NCBI GenBank assembly: GCA_937896885.1
Contig: CALBNX010000069.1
Location: 1-26,644 of the forward strand
Direction: 5' to 3'
Source of the DNA: an uncultured Clostridia bacterium
GTDB lineage: Bacteria; Bacillota; Clostridia; Oscillospirales; Acutalibacteraceae
DNA: 26,644 bases
The notes beneath the pieces are model-generated. The model was given only the letters and a program-made list of their open reading frames with translations, was not told the origin of the DNA and made no database searches. Both the position numbers and the translations under genes were made by a program. Position 1 is the stretch's first letter; every line of letters starts with the position of its first letter. Below, one piece after another: positions 13,448 through 21,084 of the stretch.

Positions 13448-14303
13448 AGGAATAGATGTATCCAAATGGCAAGGTGAAATCAACTGGTCAAAGGTCAAAA
13501 ATGCAGGTATCCAGTTTGCAATGCTTCGTTCAAGTTTTGGATGGGGCTCATCATATAAAGATAAATTTTTTGAATATAACTATAAACACGCCAAAGAAGT
13601 GGGCGTGGCAGTGGGGGCTTATCATTATGCTTATGCAACAACACCTGAAGAAGCAATTAAAGAAGCGGATTGGTGCTATTCTGTAATCAAGGGCAAAAAG
13701 TTTGAATATCCGATAGCCTATGATATGGAAGAAAACAGGATAGCAGTTCTCGGTAAAGAAAAGGTTTCAGCTATTGCAAAAGCCTTTTGTGATAGGATGG
13801 AAAGCTATGGCTATTATGTCTGTATTTATGCAAATCTCTATTGGTTGAACAACTATTTTACTGATGAGATTTTCAAGAAATATGACATCTGGCTTGCACA
13901 ATGGACTGACAAACCAACTTTTAAAAAACCTTATGGAATCTGGCAAAAAAAATCAAAAGGCAAGGTCGACGGAATTGATACCAACGTGGATTTGAATGAG
14001 TCATATAAGAACTATCCTTCAATTATGAAATATAATGGTCTTAACGGATATGGCAAAGAAATTCCCGTTGAACCTGCAAAGCGAGGCTTTAATGCAGGGC
14101 AGAAAGTAGTGCTCAAAAACGCAAAACTTTATAGTTCGGCTTATACTGACAGGGTCTCAAATTATATAAGTGGCACATATTACATTTATGATGCTATCTA
14201 TTTTGAGGGGCGATACAGAATTACAAATTCACTCTCGAATGTTGAGAGAAAACCAATGTCAAAATATGTGACGGGATTTGTTGACCGTTATGATATGAGG
14301 TAG
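13434..14303 (+). CDS. GH25 lysozyme (endolysin) with C-terminal SH3-like domain
   Basis: 289 residues, a muramidase cutting the MurNAc-GlcNAc bond of peptidoglycan. The GH25 barrel spans about 1-195: GIDVSKWQGEINW at the start with the first active-site Asp, the catalytic DxE pair in AYDMEE near 95-100, and the closing GIDTNVDLN. Residues about 220-289 (from RGFNAGQKVVLKNAKLYSS) resemble the small wall-binding domain of clostridial phage endolysins. There is no signal peptide, so export needs the holin encoded downstream. The TTG start at 13434 has GGAG 9 bases upstream; an ATG at 13425 touches the ribosome site and is unlikely. It overlaps the preceding gene by 14 bases. Confidence 0.93.
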   Translation: MTAYKGIDVSKWQGEINWSKVKNAGIQFAMLRSSFGWGSSYKDKFFEYNYKHAKEVGVAVGAYHYAYATTPEEAIKEADWCYSVIKGKKFEYPIAYDMEENRIAVLGKEKVSAIAKAFCDRMESYGYYVCIYANLYWLNNYFTDEIFKKYDIWLAQWTDKPTFKKPYGIWQKKSKGKVDGIDTNVDLNESYKNYPSIMKYNGLNGYGKEIPVEPAKRGFNAGQKVVLKNAKLYSSAYTDRVSNYISGTYYIYDAIYFEGRYRITNSLSNVERKPMSKYVTGFVDRYDMR

Positions 14304-14307
14304 TGCG

Positions 14308-14565
14308 ATGTCAGATTTTGAAGTAATAAATCATAGGCTCGATACGGCAGAAGCTGACATTAAAATTCTCTATAAAAAAGTCAATGATGTAACGCTTTCA
14401 CAAGTGTCCAGTAACACAAAACTCGATAGTATGCTTCTTACTTTGGGCGAAATGAAAGAGAGCATAGAAACTCTCAAAAAGCGTCCTGGTTGGTTGTGGG
14501 ATAGGGTGGTTGTTGCCCTTGTAGGTGCTATTTGTGGTGTGCTTGTGAATATGTTTTTAGCATAG
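14308..14565 (+). CDS. XhlA-like (haemolysin XhlA family) membrane-associated lysis protein
   Basis: 85 residues. The first 60 form a charged helix (VINHRLDTAEADIKILYKKV), followed by the family hallmark LKKRPGWLWDRVV and one C-terminal membrane segment (VVVALVGAICGVLVNMFLA, about 67-85). In Bacillus PBSX, XhlA works with a holin and an endolysin in cell lysis. Here it sits between the GH25 enzyme and the holin, four bases after the former. GAGG is 7 bases before the ATG. Confidence 0.85.
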   Translation: MSDFEVINHRLDTAEADIKILYKKVNDVTLSQVSSNTKLDSMLLTLGEMKESIETLKKRPGWLWDRVVVALVGAICGVLVNMFLA

Positions 14566-14574
14566 GAGGATATG

Positions 14575-14817
14575 ATGATAGAATATATTTCAGAAAACGC
14601 ACTTTTAATGATTCCGGTGCTCAATATAATTGGAATGATTATTAAAAATACAGAGAAAATACCTGATAAATACATACCAATCATATTGTTGTTCTTTGGC
14701 ATTGTAGGTGCAGTTGCAATAATAGGTGTTTCGCCTGAAAGTATCATTCAAGGTGTACTCATAACGGGTACGGCTGTCTATGGCAATCAGGTGTTCAAAC
14801 AACTTAAAAAAGAATAA
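14575..14817 (+). CDS. Phage-type holin
   Basis: 80 residues (an ATG 3 bases upstream is also possible, but AGGAGG is then only 2 bases away). The pattern is that of a small clostridial phage holin: an N-terminal hydrophobic segment (LLMIPVLNIIGMII), a short KNTEKIPDKYIP loop, then hydrophobic segments (ILLFFGIVGAVAIIGV and IIQGVLITGTAVYG), ending in a basic QVFKQLKKE tail. Holins of this kind form the membrane lesion that lets the endolysin reach the wall. It is the last gene of the cassette and is followed directly by a strong terminator. Confidence 0.9.
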   Translation: MIEYISENALLMIPVLNIIGMIIKNTEKIPDKYIPIILLFFGIVGAVAIIGVSPESIIQGVLITGTAVYGNQVFKQLKKE

Positions 14818-14823
14818 AAATAT

Positions 14824-14864
14824 AAGTCGGTGTGAACTATTTAGTGTTCACACCGACTTTTTTT
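14824..14864 (+). terminator. Intrinsic terminator of the lysis cassette
   Basis: A 14-bp perfect stem AAGTCGGTGTGAAC/GTTCACACCGACTT (14824-14837 with 14846-14859) with an 8-base loop runs into a T tract of seven. It lies at the stop codon of the convergent HAD gene and may also terminate that one, though the minus-strand T run is weaker. Confidence 0.95.
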
Positions 14865-15687
14865 AGTTATCTTTTTCAATAAATTTTACAACGCTATCAT
14901 CATTGTTGTTGCCGATTATAATATCTGCAATTTCTTTCACCTGTGGCACTGCATTGCTTACTGCGACAGCAGTATCAGCACCTTGCAACATTTTTATGTC
15001 ATTGAGATTATCACCGAATGCCACAATATGCTCCACACCAATAATTTCACAAGCTTCTCTTGCAGCATTTGCTTTTGATGCTGTGTGAGAATAAATCTCA
15101 ACTAACCAGTCATCAGAATAAGAGTCTTTGTAATAAGCAAAATCTATTTCGGATATGTTTTTTAACTTTTCAACAACAGGGTCAAGAATTTCTGGTAATG
15201 CATAATAGTTAATATAAACCGAATGTTGCTCGTCAGGGATAATGGTCATATCATCTGTTTGAGTAAAACGACCATCGAGCATATCAACTCGCATATCATA
15301 AAATTCTTTCATTCCGTCGTTGTCAAAGATGGTGTATTTAATAGATAATTTGTAATCGTCACCATATAAAAACATAAATGGATGCAGCTTGTGCGAATAA
15401 AAAACATCAAGCACCTTTTTGATTGCAGAATGGGGTATTTCGTGATATTTAACCGCTTTGCCCGTTTCGGTGTCATAGACAAAAACACCATTCATAAGCA
15501 CAATCGGTGCTTTGAAATGCACACCATTAAGAAGGGGCATAGCACTCACCATACTGCGAGCAGTTGCCACAGCAAAAGGAATGTCTTTTTCATAAAACTC
15601 ATTGAGTTTTGCCTTGGTGTATGCACTTAATTTACCGTTGCTTTGAAGCAATGTGCCGTCCATATCACTTATATAAAGTTTTTTCAT
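14863..15687 (-). CDS. Cof-type HAD-superfamily phosphatase
   Basis: 274 residues, a cytoplasmic HAD phosphatase of the Cof/IIB group acting on sugar phosphates or related small molecules; the substrate is not predictable. Motif I is SDMDGTLL (Asp8 nucleophile, Asp10 acid/base), motif III includes the conserved basic residue near the cap exit, and motif IV is AFGDNLNDIKML, followed by AVAVSNA, the usual end signature. A large cap domain lies between motifs I and IV. AGAGGT is 8 bases before the ATG. It appears to be monocistronic with its own consensus promoter. Confidence 0.93.
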   Translation of the reverse strand: MKKLYISDMDGTLLQSNGKLSAYTKAKLNEFYEKDIPFAVATARSMVSAMPLLNGVHFKAPIVLMNGVFVYDTETGKAVKYHEIPHSAIKKVLDVFYSHKLHPFMFLYGDDYKLSIKYTIFDNDGMKEFYDMRVDMLDGRFTQTDDMTIIPDEQHSVYINYYALPEILDPVVEKLKNISEIDFAYYKDSYSDDWLVEIYSHTASKANAAREACEIIGVEHIVAFGDNLNDIKMLQGADTAVAVSNAVPQVKEIADIIIGNNNDDSVVKFIEKDN

Positions 15688-15718
15688 ATTATACCTCTGA
15701 AAACTTGTTGTTAGTTAC

Positions 15719-15747
15719 ATTTTATAGTTTTCACAAAGGTTTGTCAA
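15719..15747 (-). promoter_or_regulatory. Sigma-A-type promoter of the HAD phosphatase gene
   Basis: On the minus strand TTGACA (15742-15747), 17 bases, TAAAAT (15719-15724). It lies just after the stop codon of the lipoprotein gene and about 30 bases before the phosphatase start. Confidence 0.8.
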
Positions 15748-15753
15748 TGTGTG

Positions 15754-17292
15754 TTATTCCGTTGGGGTTGTGGCAATAGGACTAATATTAATAAATTGAT
15801 TGCTACCTTTAACAATAGTGAAAGTTGGTGAATTTGTACCACCATTTATCATATTGCCCATGCCAAATCCACCCATATGATTAGGACGAGACATATCTTC
15901 TATGTTCTCTGGCAGTTCAGGTCTTTCACCTTGCTGCCCTGTCATACTTTCGGGGCGTTCAGGTTTTTCACCTTGCATATTTTCAGGTGGAATCATATTT
16001 TCGGGCATTTGTGGCGCTTCACCTTGTGGCGCTTCACCATTCATGTTTGCTGTAGAACTTGCCGACAATTGAGTATCACCTTGCCAGAATGTATAATCAC
16101 CTGGAACTAACTTGTCGTCAGCAATCAAAAGATATGTGAAATCGTTTGTTGGAGCATATTCACCAACAATTTGACCATCGGCATTTTTTAATGTGTATGT
16201 GCTGTCACCAACCTGACGGCTTGCAAAACTGAAAATGGCATAGGTCTGTTCGCCACCTGCTACTCGGTCAAACATATTGCCTGATGCAATAACTTTGCCA
16301 CCATTGATATAAATACCCTTGTCAGAGTCAATTCCTGCATCACCACTTGTAGCACAGGATTGAGCAATAACAGTACCACCATTGATTACAAGCCAACCAT
16401 TTGAGTCGATTCCATCACCCTCACCGGTCTTGCCGTCACAGAGAATGTTAAGTGTACCACCATTTACTGTTGTAACAGAAACATTATCTTCGTTTGTGTT
16501 GATACCGTCATTTCCAGAAACAATGTTGATATTACCACTATTGATTGTTAGGTGGAGTTCACTATCAAGTCCTTCGTTCTGGGCTTGTATATTGAGAGTA
16601 CCATCACCTTTGTCGCCACCATTTATATTCATTGTTTTCTTTGAATAGAAAGCAGCATCATATTTGTGAAGCTTTTTACTGTCAACGACTTCTGTGCCGT
16701 CTTCGTTAAGTTCATAAGATTTATAAATCTTTGCAACATAAGAACCGTTGATGTTGTTTTCTGTGCCATCTGCAATAATTACGTTTGCACCCGCTTTGGA
16801 TGTGTCAACATCTTTTGTTGCAGTTTCTTCATCAGCAACACCACATTCATATACATTGTAGAAGATTACGGCTGGTGCAACCGTACAAGTAATATCAACA
16901 CCATTCAAAATAAGAGTAACAACTGCATTGGGGTCGGATTCTGCATCTTCACCCAAGTCAACTGCAATTTGTCCTGCTGACAACTCACCACTTAAAACAT
17001 ATCTACCTGGTTTTGTGATGTGCACAACCGTGTGGGTGTCTGCTTCTGATTTCTCGTGTCCATCTTCTTCTGTGCCTTCACCATAGGTGAAATCTTGCCC
17101 AGCAAGATAGAACACAATGTCATTTGCAGTGTAAACTGCTTGTGTACTGTCGTTTGTGACTTCTTTGCCGTCAACGGTGATTTTTTTATCAGATAAATTG
17201 ATTTGAACACCGTCAATTTTTTGAGTGCCCACTAAACTGCATCCTGTAAGAAAAATAGAAAGCGCTAAAATACAAATTAATACTTTTTTCAT
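15754..17292 (-). CDS. Lipoprotein with Cthe_2159-like beta-helix carbohydrate-binding domain
   Basis: 512 residues, exported and lipid-anchored: the signal peptide ends in the lipobox LTGC with Cys18. Residues about 85-400 carry the repeated right-handed beta-helix pattern of the Cthe_2159 family (PF14262), seen as repeated I-N-G-G / L-x-I-x-x-G-x-x-x-I strands: NINGG, LTINSGNINIVSGNDGI, VNGGTLNILCDG, VINGGTVIAQS, YINGGKVIASG. Conserved GIDSNG, GIDSDKG and GINTNED turns bind calcium or acidic sugars in the family. A Pro/Glu/Met-rich linker (about 415-480, repeats such as GEAPQ and PEN) precedes a short C-terminal strand segment. Family members bind cellulose or polygalacturonate; here the ligand is unknown. 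AAAGGA precedes the ATG. Confidence 0.85.
   Translation of the reverse strand: MKKVLICILALSIFLTGCSLVGTQKIDGVQINLSDKKITVDGKEVTNDSTQAVYTANDIVFYLAGQDFTYGEGTEEDGHEKSEADTHTVVHITKPGRYVLSGELSAGQIAVDLGEDAESDPNAVVTLILNGVDITCTVAPAVIFYNVYECGVADEETATKDVDTSKAGANVIIADGTENNINGSYVAKIYKSYELNEDGTEVVDSKKLHKYDAAFYSKKTMNINGGDKGDGTLNIQAQNEGLDSELHLTINSGNINIVSGNDGINTNEDNVSVTTVNGGTLNILCDGKTGEGDGIDSNGWLVINGGTVIAQSCATSGDAGIDSDKGIYINGGKVIASGNMFDRVAGGEQTYAIFSFASRQVGDSTYTLKNADGQIVGEYAPTNDFTYLLIADDKLVPGDYTFWQGDTQLSASSTANMNGEAPQGEAPQMPENMIPPENMQGEKPERPESMTGQQGERPELPENIEDMSRPNHMGGFGMGNMINGGTNSPTFTIVKGSNQFINISPIATTPTE
16010..16039. repeat. Two tandem 15-bp units in the lipoprotein linker
   Basis: TGTGGCGCTTCACCT is followed by a copy differing only in its last base (16010-16024 and 16025-16039). 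They encode two GEAPQ units in the Pro/Glu-rich linker, in frame, so copy changes would keep the protein intact. Confidence 0.75.
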
Positions 17293-17366
17293 AACACCAT
17301 TCCTTTGGTCTTTTTTTTACATTATTATCCAAATGAATGACAATTTAATGAATTAAATATTAAAAA

Positions 17367-17395
17367 ATTATAAACATTTTTACTATTTGTGTTCA
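17367..17395 (-). promoter_or_regulatory. Likely sigma-A-type promoter of the lipoprotein gene
   Basis: On the minus strand TGAACA (17390-17395), 17 bases, TATAAT (17367-17372). The perfect -10 and spacing are good; the -35 matches weakly. No terminator is visible between the upstream peptidase gene and this promoter, so readthrough is possible. Confidence 0.5.
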
Positions 17396-17408
17396 GTAAC
17401 TGCAAGCA

Positions 17409-18368
17409 TTAATAATAAAAATACTTATAAAACACAGGGTATTCATTTAAAAATTGCTGAAGATTCTTTCTTGTGCTTGAGCCTGGGTCGTTGATAGTGA
17501 AATTAGACGCAGAAAGAGTGCTTCCACCTGTAAATCCTGTAACTACAACCCAATGTTGAGTGCCTGAATATTTCTTTGCACCTAAAAGTACAGGTTTACC
17601 GTTTTTAAGTTGATTATAAATCCCATTGAGATAATTTGAACTGCTTGTTACCACTTTGAAATGGCTTGGCCAATAAACATTACCCGATGAAGAATATGAA
17701 AGTCTTTTCGACATAGTGTCAGGATAAATCGTTGTACCTGTGCGATAAGATTCCATCATTGCAAGCGCAGTTGTAGCACAACCGATTTGAGCAATTGTTT
17801 TGCCGGATGAGCCGATTTTTACATTCGCCCAACGGGAGTCTGTCTGCTTGAAACTTGGAACATTCAAAGATACTGCAGAATAGCCACCGGTTGAAAGATA
17901 TTGTGAGCTCACATATCCTGTTTTTGTGCCATTAAACAGAATTCTGCTCCAACCGTTTGAAGAAGAGAGCACAATCACAACTTCACCGTTATAAAGACTT
18001 GCGATTTTTCCGTAGGATGTACCCGCACCGCCTCGCACATTAAGACTGCCTGATGAAAGCTTTACCGTTGCAGGCGTGCCAGTTGTTGTGCGGATATAAT
18101 CTGCATGACAATAGCCATAGACATTGTCAGCATATTCAACACGCCACCAGTTACCACTCTTTGAAATGAGTGTTACATAACTACCTTTTGCAAGGCTTGT
18201 GACTACTGATGAAGATGTCCCCGCACCGCTTCTCACATTCAGTCGTCCACTAGTGATAGAAACAACACCAGCTTGACTATTAACGGTTGCGGCACTTGAT
18301 TTAATTGGCACAAAAAGAAAGCCAAAACATAAAATCAAAGATAATAAAATTGATGTAATTTTTTTCAT
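17409..18368 (-). CDS. Secreted peptidase-like protein: two SH3 domains and a C39-like papain-fold domain
   Basis: 319 residues. A signal peptide covers about 1-27 (ILLSLILCFGFLFV, cleavage near SSAA). Two bacterial SH3 domains follow at about 36-93 and 101-159, each with the GxLNVRxGAGTS signature, likely binding cell wall. The C-terminal domain (about 168-319) resembles Peptidase_C39_2: Cys197 in IGCATTALAM, His272 in HWVVVTGF and Asp294 in INDPG form a plausible catalytic triad. The role could be cleavage of wall peptides or of peptide substrates outside the cell; the target is unknown. The ATG at 18368 is preceded by GAGGTGA; an upstream extension lacks a ribosome site and breaks the signal peptide. 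Confidence 0.88.
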   Translation of the reverse strand: MKKITSILLSLILCFGFLFVPIKSSAATVNSQAGVVSITSGRLNVRSGAGTSSSVVTSLAKGSYVTLISKSGNWWRVEYADNVYGYCHADYIRTTTGTPATVKLSSGSLNVRGGAGTSYGKIASLYNGEVVIVLSSSNGWSRILFNGTKTGYVSSQYLSTGGYSAVSLNVPSFKQTDSRWANVKIGSSGKTIAQIGCATTALAMMESYRTGTTIYPDTMSKRLSYSSSGNVYWPSHFKVVTSSSNYLNGIYNQLKNGKPVLLGAKKYSGTQHWVVVTGFTGGSTLSASNFTINDPGSSTRKNLQQFLNEYPVFYKYFYY

Positions 18369-18405
18369 TTGTTTCACCTCGTTTTTTCGCATATATGCAT
18401 ATAAA

Positions 18406-18434
18406 AGTCTAGCAGACGGTACGAAGTTTGTTAA
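18406..18434 (-). promoter_or_regulatory. Possible promoter of the SH3/C39-like peptidase gene
   Basis: On the minus strand TTAACA (18429-18434), 17 bases, TAGACT (18406-18411), 38 bases before the start codon. Each hexamer deviates from consensus, so it is a tentative call. Confidence 0.35.
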
Positions 18435-18472
18435 TAGTCCAAATAATGTAAAGGGAAATTCTGCATTTATTA

Positions 18473-18501
18473 TTGATTTTTTTTTGGAAAAATGGTTTAA
18501 T
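18473..18501 (+). promoter_or_regulatory. Possible promoter of the DUF5058-like membrane gene pair
   Basis: TTGATT (18473-18478), 17 bases, TTTAAT (18496-18501); a TAATAT two bases on would need a 19-base spacer. It lies about 30 bases upstream of the first gene. Confidence 0.4.
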
Positions 18502-18532
18502 ATACCCATAATATTTCTAGGAGATGAAAGAT

Positions 18533-19354
18533 ATGGACTTTAAAGAAAGTACAGGTTTGTACTTGATTGCCGGCGGCGTTATTTTGTTCGTTCTTGCACA
18601 GTCTATTTTCTTCCTTGTTAAAGCATGGAAACAAGGTGAAAAACTAGGTCTTGATAAGAAAAAATTACGTGATGCTGTTACATCAAGTGCTGTTTTCACA
18701 ATTCCATCAGCGTTGTCAGTTTTGGCAACAGTTATTGTTTTGGCACCATCATTGGGTCTTGTTATCCCTTGGGTAAGATTATCAGTTCTTGGTAACTTGC
18801 TCTATGAAACAAAAGCAGCAGGTGACGCAATGACTGCTTTTGGTCAAGAGGGTGGTATCTCATCAGTAATTACTGACCCTGCAATTTTCGCAGGTGTTGC
18901 ATGGGTTATGACTCTTGGTATTTGTTTCTCACTTGTAATTTTGCCTTTTGTTGCAAAGCCATTACATAAAAAGGTTCTCAATTTAGGTAAAAAAGATGAG
19001 AACGCAGAAGAATCAACAGAAAAGAAAGAGAAAAAGTCAGGTGGTATTGCAGGCTTTATCGACCTTTTAACTCCTGCAGTATTCATCGGTCTTATCGGCG
19101 CATTCGTTGCTCGTGCTATTGCAGGTAAGGGTAAACCAGAAACGTTTGGTGACGGTGCAGGCGTGTTGTCAGTAATCACACTCGTCGTTGCTGTTGTTGC
19201 TTCTTTGATTCTTGAAAAAATTGCAAATAAATTCAAACTTACATGGCTTGAACCTTTTGTTATGCCAATCGGTATGATTTTGGCAATGATAATCGCAGTT
19301 GTTGCATACAACGTATTACCGCCGGAAATCGCTGTATTTGAATGGAGGGGTTAA
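18533..19354 (+). CDS. DUF5058-like integral membrane protein
   Basis: 273 residues with about seven predicted membrane segments: about 8-28, 55-80, 110-140, 170-195, 210-228 and 240-262 are clearly hydrophobic. The features that recall DUF5058 are the FTIPSALSVLATVIVLAP segment, PWVRLSVLGNLLYE and VAWVMTLGICFSL. A cytoplasmic, highly charged loop (KKDENAEESTEKKEKKSG, near 158-178) separates the halves. The start at 18533 is chosen because AGGAG is 9 bases upstream; the ATG at 18524 touches it. The function of DUF5058 is unknown; a transport role is inferred from topology. It is co-transcribed with the next gene, two bases downstream, as a likely two-subunit complex. Confidence 0.8.
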   Translation: MDFKESTGLYLIAGGVILFVLAQSIFFLVKAWKQGEKLGLDKKKLRDAVTSSAVFTIPSALSVLATVIVLAPSLGLVIPWVRLSVLGNLLYETKAAGDAMTAFGQEGGISSVITDPAIFAGVAWVMTLGICFSLVILPFVAKPLHKKVLNLGKKDENAEESTEKKEKKSGGIAGFIDLLTPAVFIGLIGAFVARAIAGKGKPETFGDGAGVLSVITLVVAVVASLILEKIANKFKLTWLEPFVMPIGMILAMIIAVVAYNVLPPEIAVFEWRG

Positions 19355-19356
19355 TT

Positions 19357-20031
19357 ATGAGTAAAAAGAATAAAGCAGAAAAGTCATATTTTGACCGTGT
19401 CCATACTTGGGGTCGAATTTCAAGCATTACGGCACTTTGCGTGCTTATTATGTTCCCTCTTTCAATTTGCTTGTATTTAGGTGTATGGCCATCACTCAGC
19501 GGTGTTATGAGTGGCCTTTTAAAACTCATTCCGCTTTACTGGTCACTTGCAGTTATTGAAGTTTTAATTTATACACCTATGCTTGGCGCAGGTGGAACAT
19601 ATCTTTCATTCGTAACAGGTAATATCACAAACCTTAAACTCCCTTGTGCAATCGGCGCTATGGAAAATGCAAAAGTAAAAGCAAACAGTGAAGAAGGCGA
19701 AGTTGTTTCAACAATTGCTATTGCAACATCTTCAATTGTTACAACACTTATTATTGCAGTCGGCGTTTTGGTATTCAAACCTTTCCTTCCATCATTCACA
19801 AGCAGTGAACTTTTGATGCCTGCTTTCAAACAGGTTCAGCCAGCACTTTTTGGTGCTTTGGCAGCAGGATATTTCTCAAAGCACTGGAAGATTTCAATCT
19901 TCCCAATCCTTGTAATGCTCGGCGTTCTGCTTGTAGCTCCAGGATTGGATGCAGGCACACTTCTCTTCCCTGGTATTATCGCATCAGTTCTCGGTGCATT
20001 TGTTATGTGGAAGCTTAAATGGGTTAAATAA
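19357..20031 (+). CDS. Membrane protein partner of the DUF5058-like protein
   Basis: 224 residues, function unknown. About five or six membrane segments are visible (near 26-48, 53-80, 120-142, 163-180 and 183-220). A conserved-looking loop GGTYLSFVTGNITNLKLP followed by an ENAKVKANSEEGEVVSTIAI stretch lies in the middle, a layout seen in substrate-binding loops of transporters. GGAGGGG is 6 bases before the ATG, at the very end of the preceding gene, so production is coupled. The pair precedes the inositol operon but is separated from it by a terminator and a new promoter. A role in uptake for that pathway is possible but not shown. Confidence 0.75.
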   Translation: MSKKNKAEKSYFDRVHTWGRISSITALCVLIMFPLSICLYLGVWPSLSGVMSGLLKLIPLYWSLAVIEVLIYTPMLGAGGTYLSFVTGNITNLKLPCAIGAMENAKVKANSEEGEVVSTIAIATSSIVTTLIIAVGVLVFKPFLPSFTSSELLMPAFKQVQPALFGALAAGYFSKHWKISIFPILVMLGVLLVAPGLDAGTLLFPGIIASVLGAFVMWKLKWVK

Positions 20032-20078
20032 TAAGTTAACCCGATTTATTCAGCAGTTACTAAAAACAGAATAATTTG

Positions 20079-20113
20079 AAAGTCCGTTAACTATTACAGT
20101 TAGCGGACTTTTT
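20079..20113 (+). terminator. Intrinsic terminator of the DUF5058-like gene pair
   Basis: The stem AAAGTCCGTTAACT/AGTTAGCGGACTTT (20079-20092 with 20098-20111, one U.G pair), loop ATTAC, ends in TTTTT. Confidence 0.9.
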
Positions 20114-20173
20114 CATTGTGTTTTTGCACAGTTTTTCGCGACTATTTTTTATATCTTGAACATACTGAAAACA

Positions 20174-20202
20174 TTGATTTTACAAGCTTTTAGTGATACA
20201 AT
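20174..20202 (+). promoter_or_regulatory. Sigma-A-type promoter of the inositol operon
   Basis: TTGATT (20174-20179), 17 bases, TACAAT (20197-20202), 38 bases before the aldolase start. The 60 bases upstream hold a short TGTG-N6-CACA inverted repeat (20117-20130) but no operator I can assign to a known inositol regulator. Confidence 0.65.
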
Positions 20203-20239
20203 AAATTGATTATAATAAAATGGATTGGAGTGGGTTGTT

Positions 20240-21082
20240 TTGGCGTTAGTTCCAATGAAAAAACTCCTTGAAAATGCCGAGAAAAACAATATTGCGGTTG
20301 GCGCTTTTTCTGTTGGCAATATGGAAATGGTTATGGGCGCTGTGGCTGCTGCCGAAGAACTCAATATGCCAATAATTCTGCAGATTGCAGAATGCCGACT
20401 TAAAAATTCACCACTTGAACTTATGGGACCTATGATGCTCTCTGCTGCAAAAAATTCAAAGGTTGAAATTGCAGTTCATCTTGACCACGGACTTCGCATT
20501 GAAACTGTGCAAAAGGCGTTAGAAATGGGATTTACTTCTGTTATGTTTGACGGCTCGACTTTACCACTTGAAGATAACATCAAAGCAGTAAAACAGGTCA
20601 AAGAAATGGCAGATAAATACGGCGCAACAGTTGAGGCAGAGCTTGGTGTTGTTGGTGGCAACGAGGGTGACGGTGCCGCACACGAAATCCTTTGCACCAA
20701 TCCTGACGACGCAAAACTCTTCTGTGATGAAACAGGGGTTGATGCATTGGCAGTTGCAATCGGTAATGCTCACGGTAATTACCCCGTGCTTCCAAATCTT
20801 CGTTTTGATGTGCTTGACGATATTAACAAGATGGTTGATACTCCACTTGTTCTTCATGGGGGCACAGGCATCACAGACGAAATGTTTCAACAGGCAATAA
20901 TGTTGGGTGTTCGTAAAATCAATATTGCGACAGCAAGTTTTGACAGCCTTGCAAAGTATGCTCTTGATTATTGCAAACCACTTGAAAAAGCAAATTATTT
21001 TGAGTTAAGTAAGCAAGAATCAATCGGTGTTTATGAAAATGTAAAAAGACATATAAAAGTATTTAGCTTTATGGAGAGATAA
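20240..21082 (+). CDS. iolJ: Class II fructose-bisphosphate-type aldolase, likely 2-deoxy-5-keto-gluconate-6-phosphate aldolase
   Basis: 280 residues, zinc-dependent TIM-barrel aldolase. Zinc and catalytic residues are present: Asp82-His83 in VHLDHG, Glu133 in VEAELG, His178 in GNAHGNY and His206 in LHGGTG; NIAT at 228-231 binds phosphate. The class II family includes FbaA, KbaY/GatY and IolJ, which differ in substrate. Because iolC, iolB, iolD and iolE follow, cleavage of 2-deoxy-5-keto-D-gluconate 6-phosphate to dihydroxyacetone phosphate and malonate semialdehyde is the best inference. The TTG start at 20240 (MALVPMKKLL, as in FbaA MPLVSM) has GGAG 9 bases upstream; the TTG at 20225 overlaps that site. 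It is the first gene of the operon. Confidence 0.85.
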   Translation: MALVPMKKLLENAEKNNIAVGAFSVGNMEMVMGAVAAAEELNMPIILQIAECRLKNSPLELMGPMMLSAAKNSKVEIAVHLDHGLRIETVQKALEMGFTSVMFDGSTLPLEDNIKAVKQVKEMADKYGATVEAELGVVGGNEGDGAAHEILCTNPDDAKLFCDETGVDALAVAIGNAHGNYPVLPNLRFDVLDDINKMVDTPLVLHGGTGITDEMFQQAIMLGVRKINIATASFDSLAKYALDYCKPLEKANYFELSKQESIGVYENVKRHIKVFSFMER

Positions 21083-21084
21083 TT

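Noticed and set aside
12679..14864. Intact prophage
   Set aside because: Only regulator and lysis genes are present; structural, packaging, replication and integration genes are missing and both flanks are ordinary chromosomal genes with their own terminators and promoters.
18844..19311. Open frame of 155 codons antisense to the DUF5058-like gene
   Set aside because: No ribosome site, and the sequence is a typical complement of a hydrophobic membrane protein; the plus-strand gene has start, membrane segments and operon context.
20117..20130. TGTG-N6-CACA inverted repeat upstream of the inositol promoter as a CRP/FNR-type operator
   Set aside because: The arms are only four bases with no further conserved positions, the site is about 44 bases from the -35 box, and chance occurrence in this DNA is likely.
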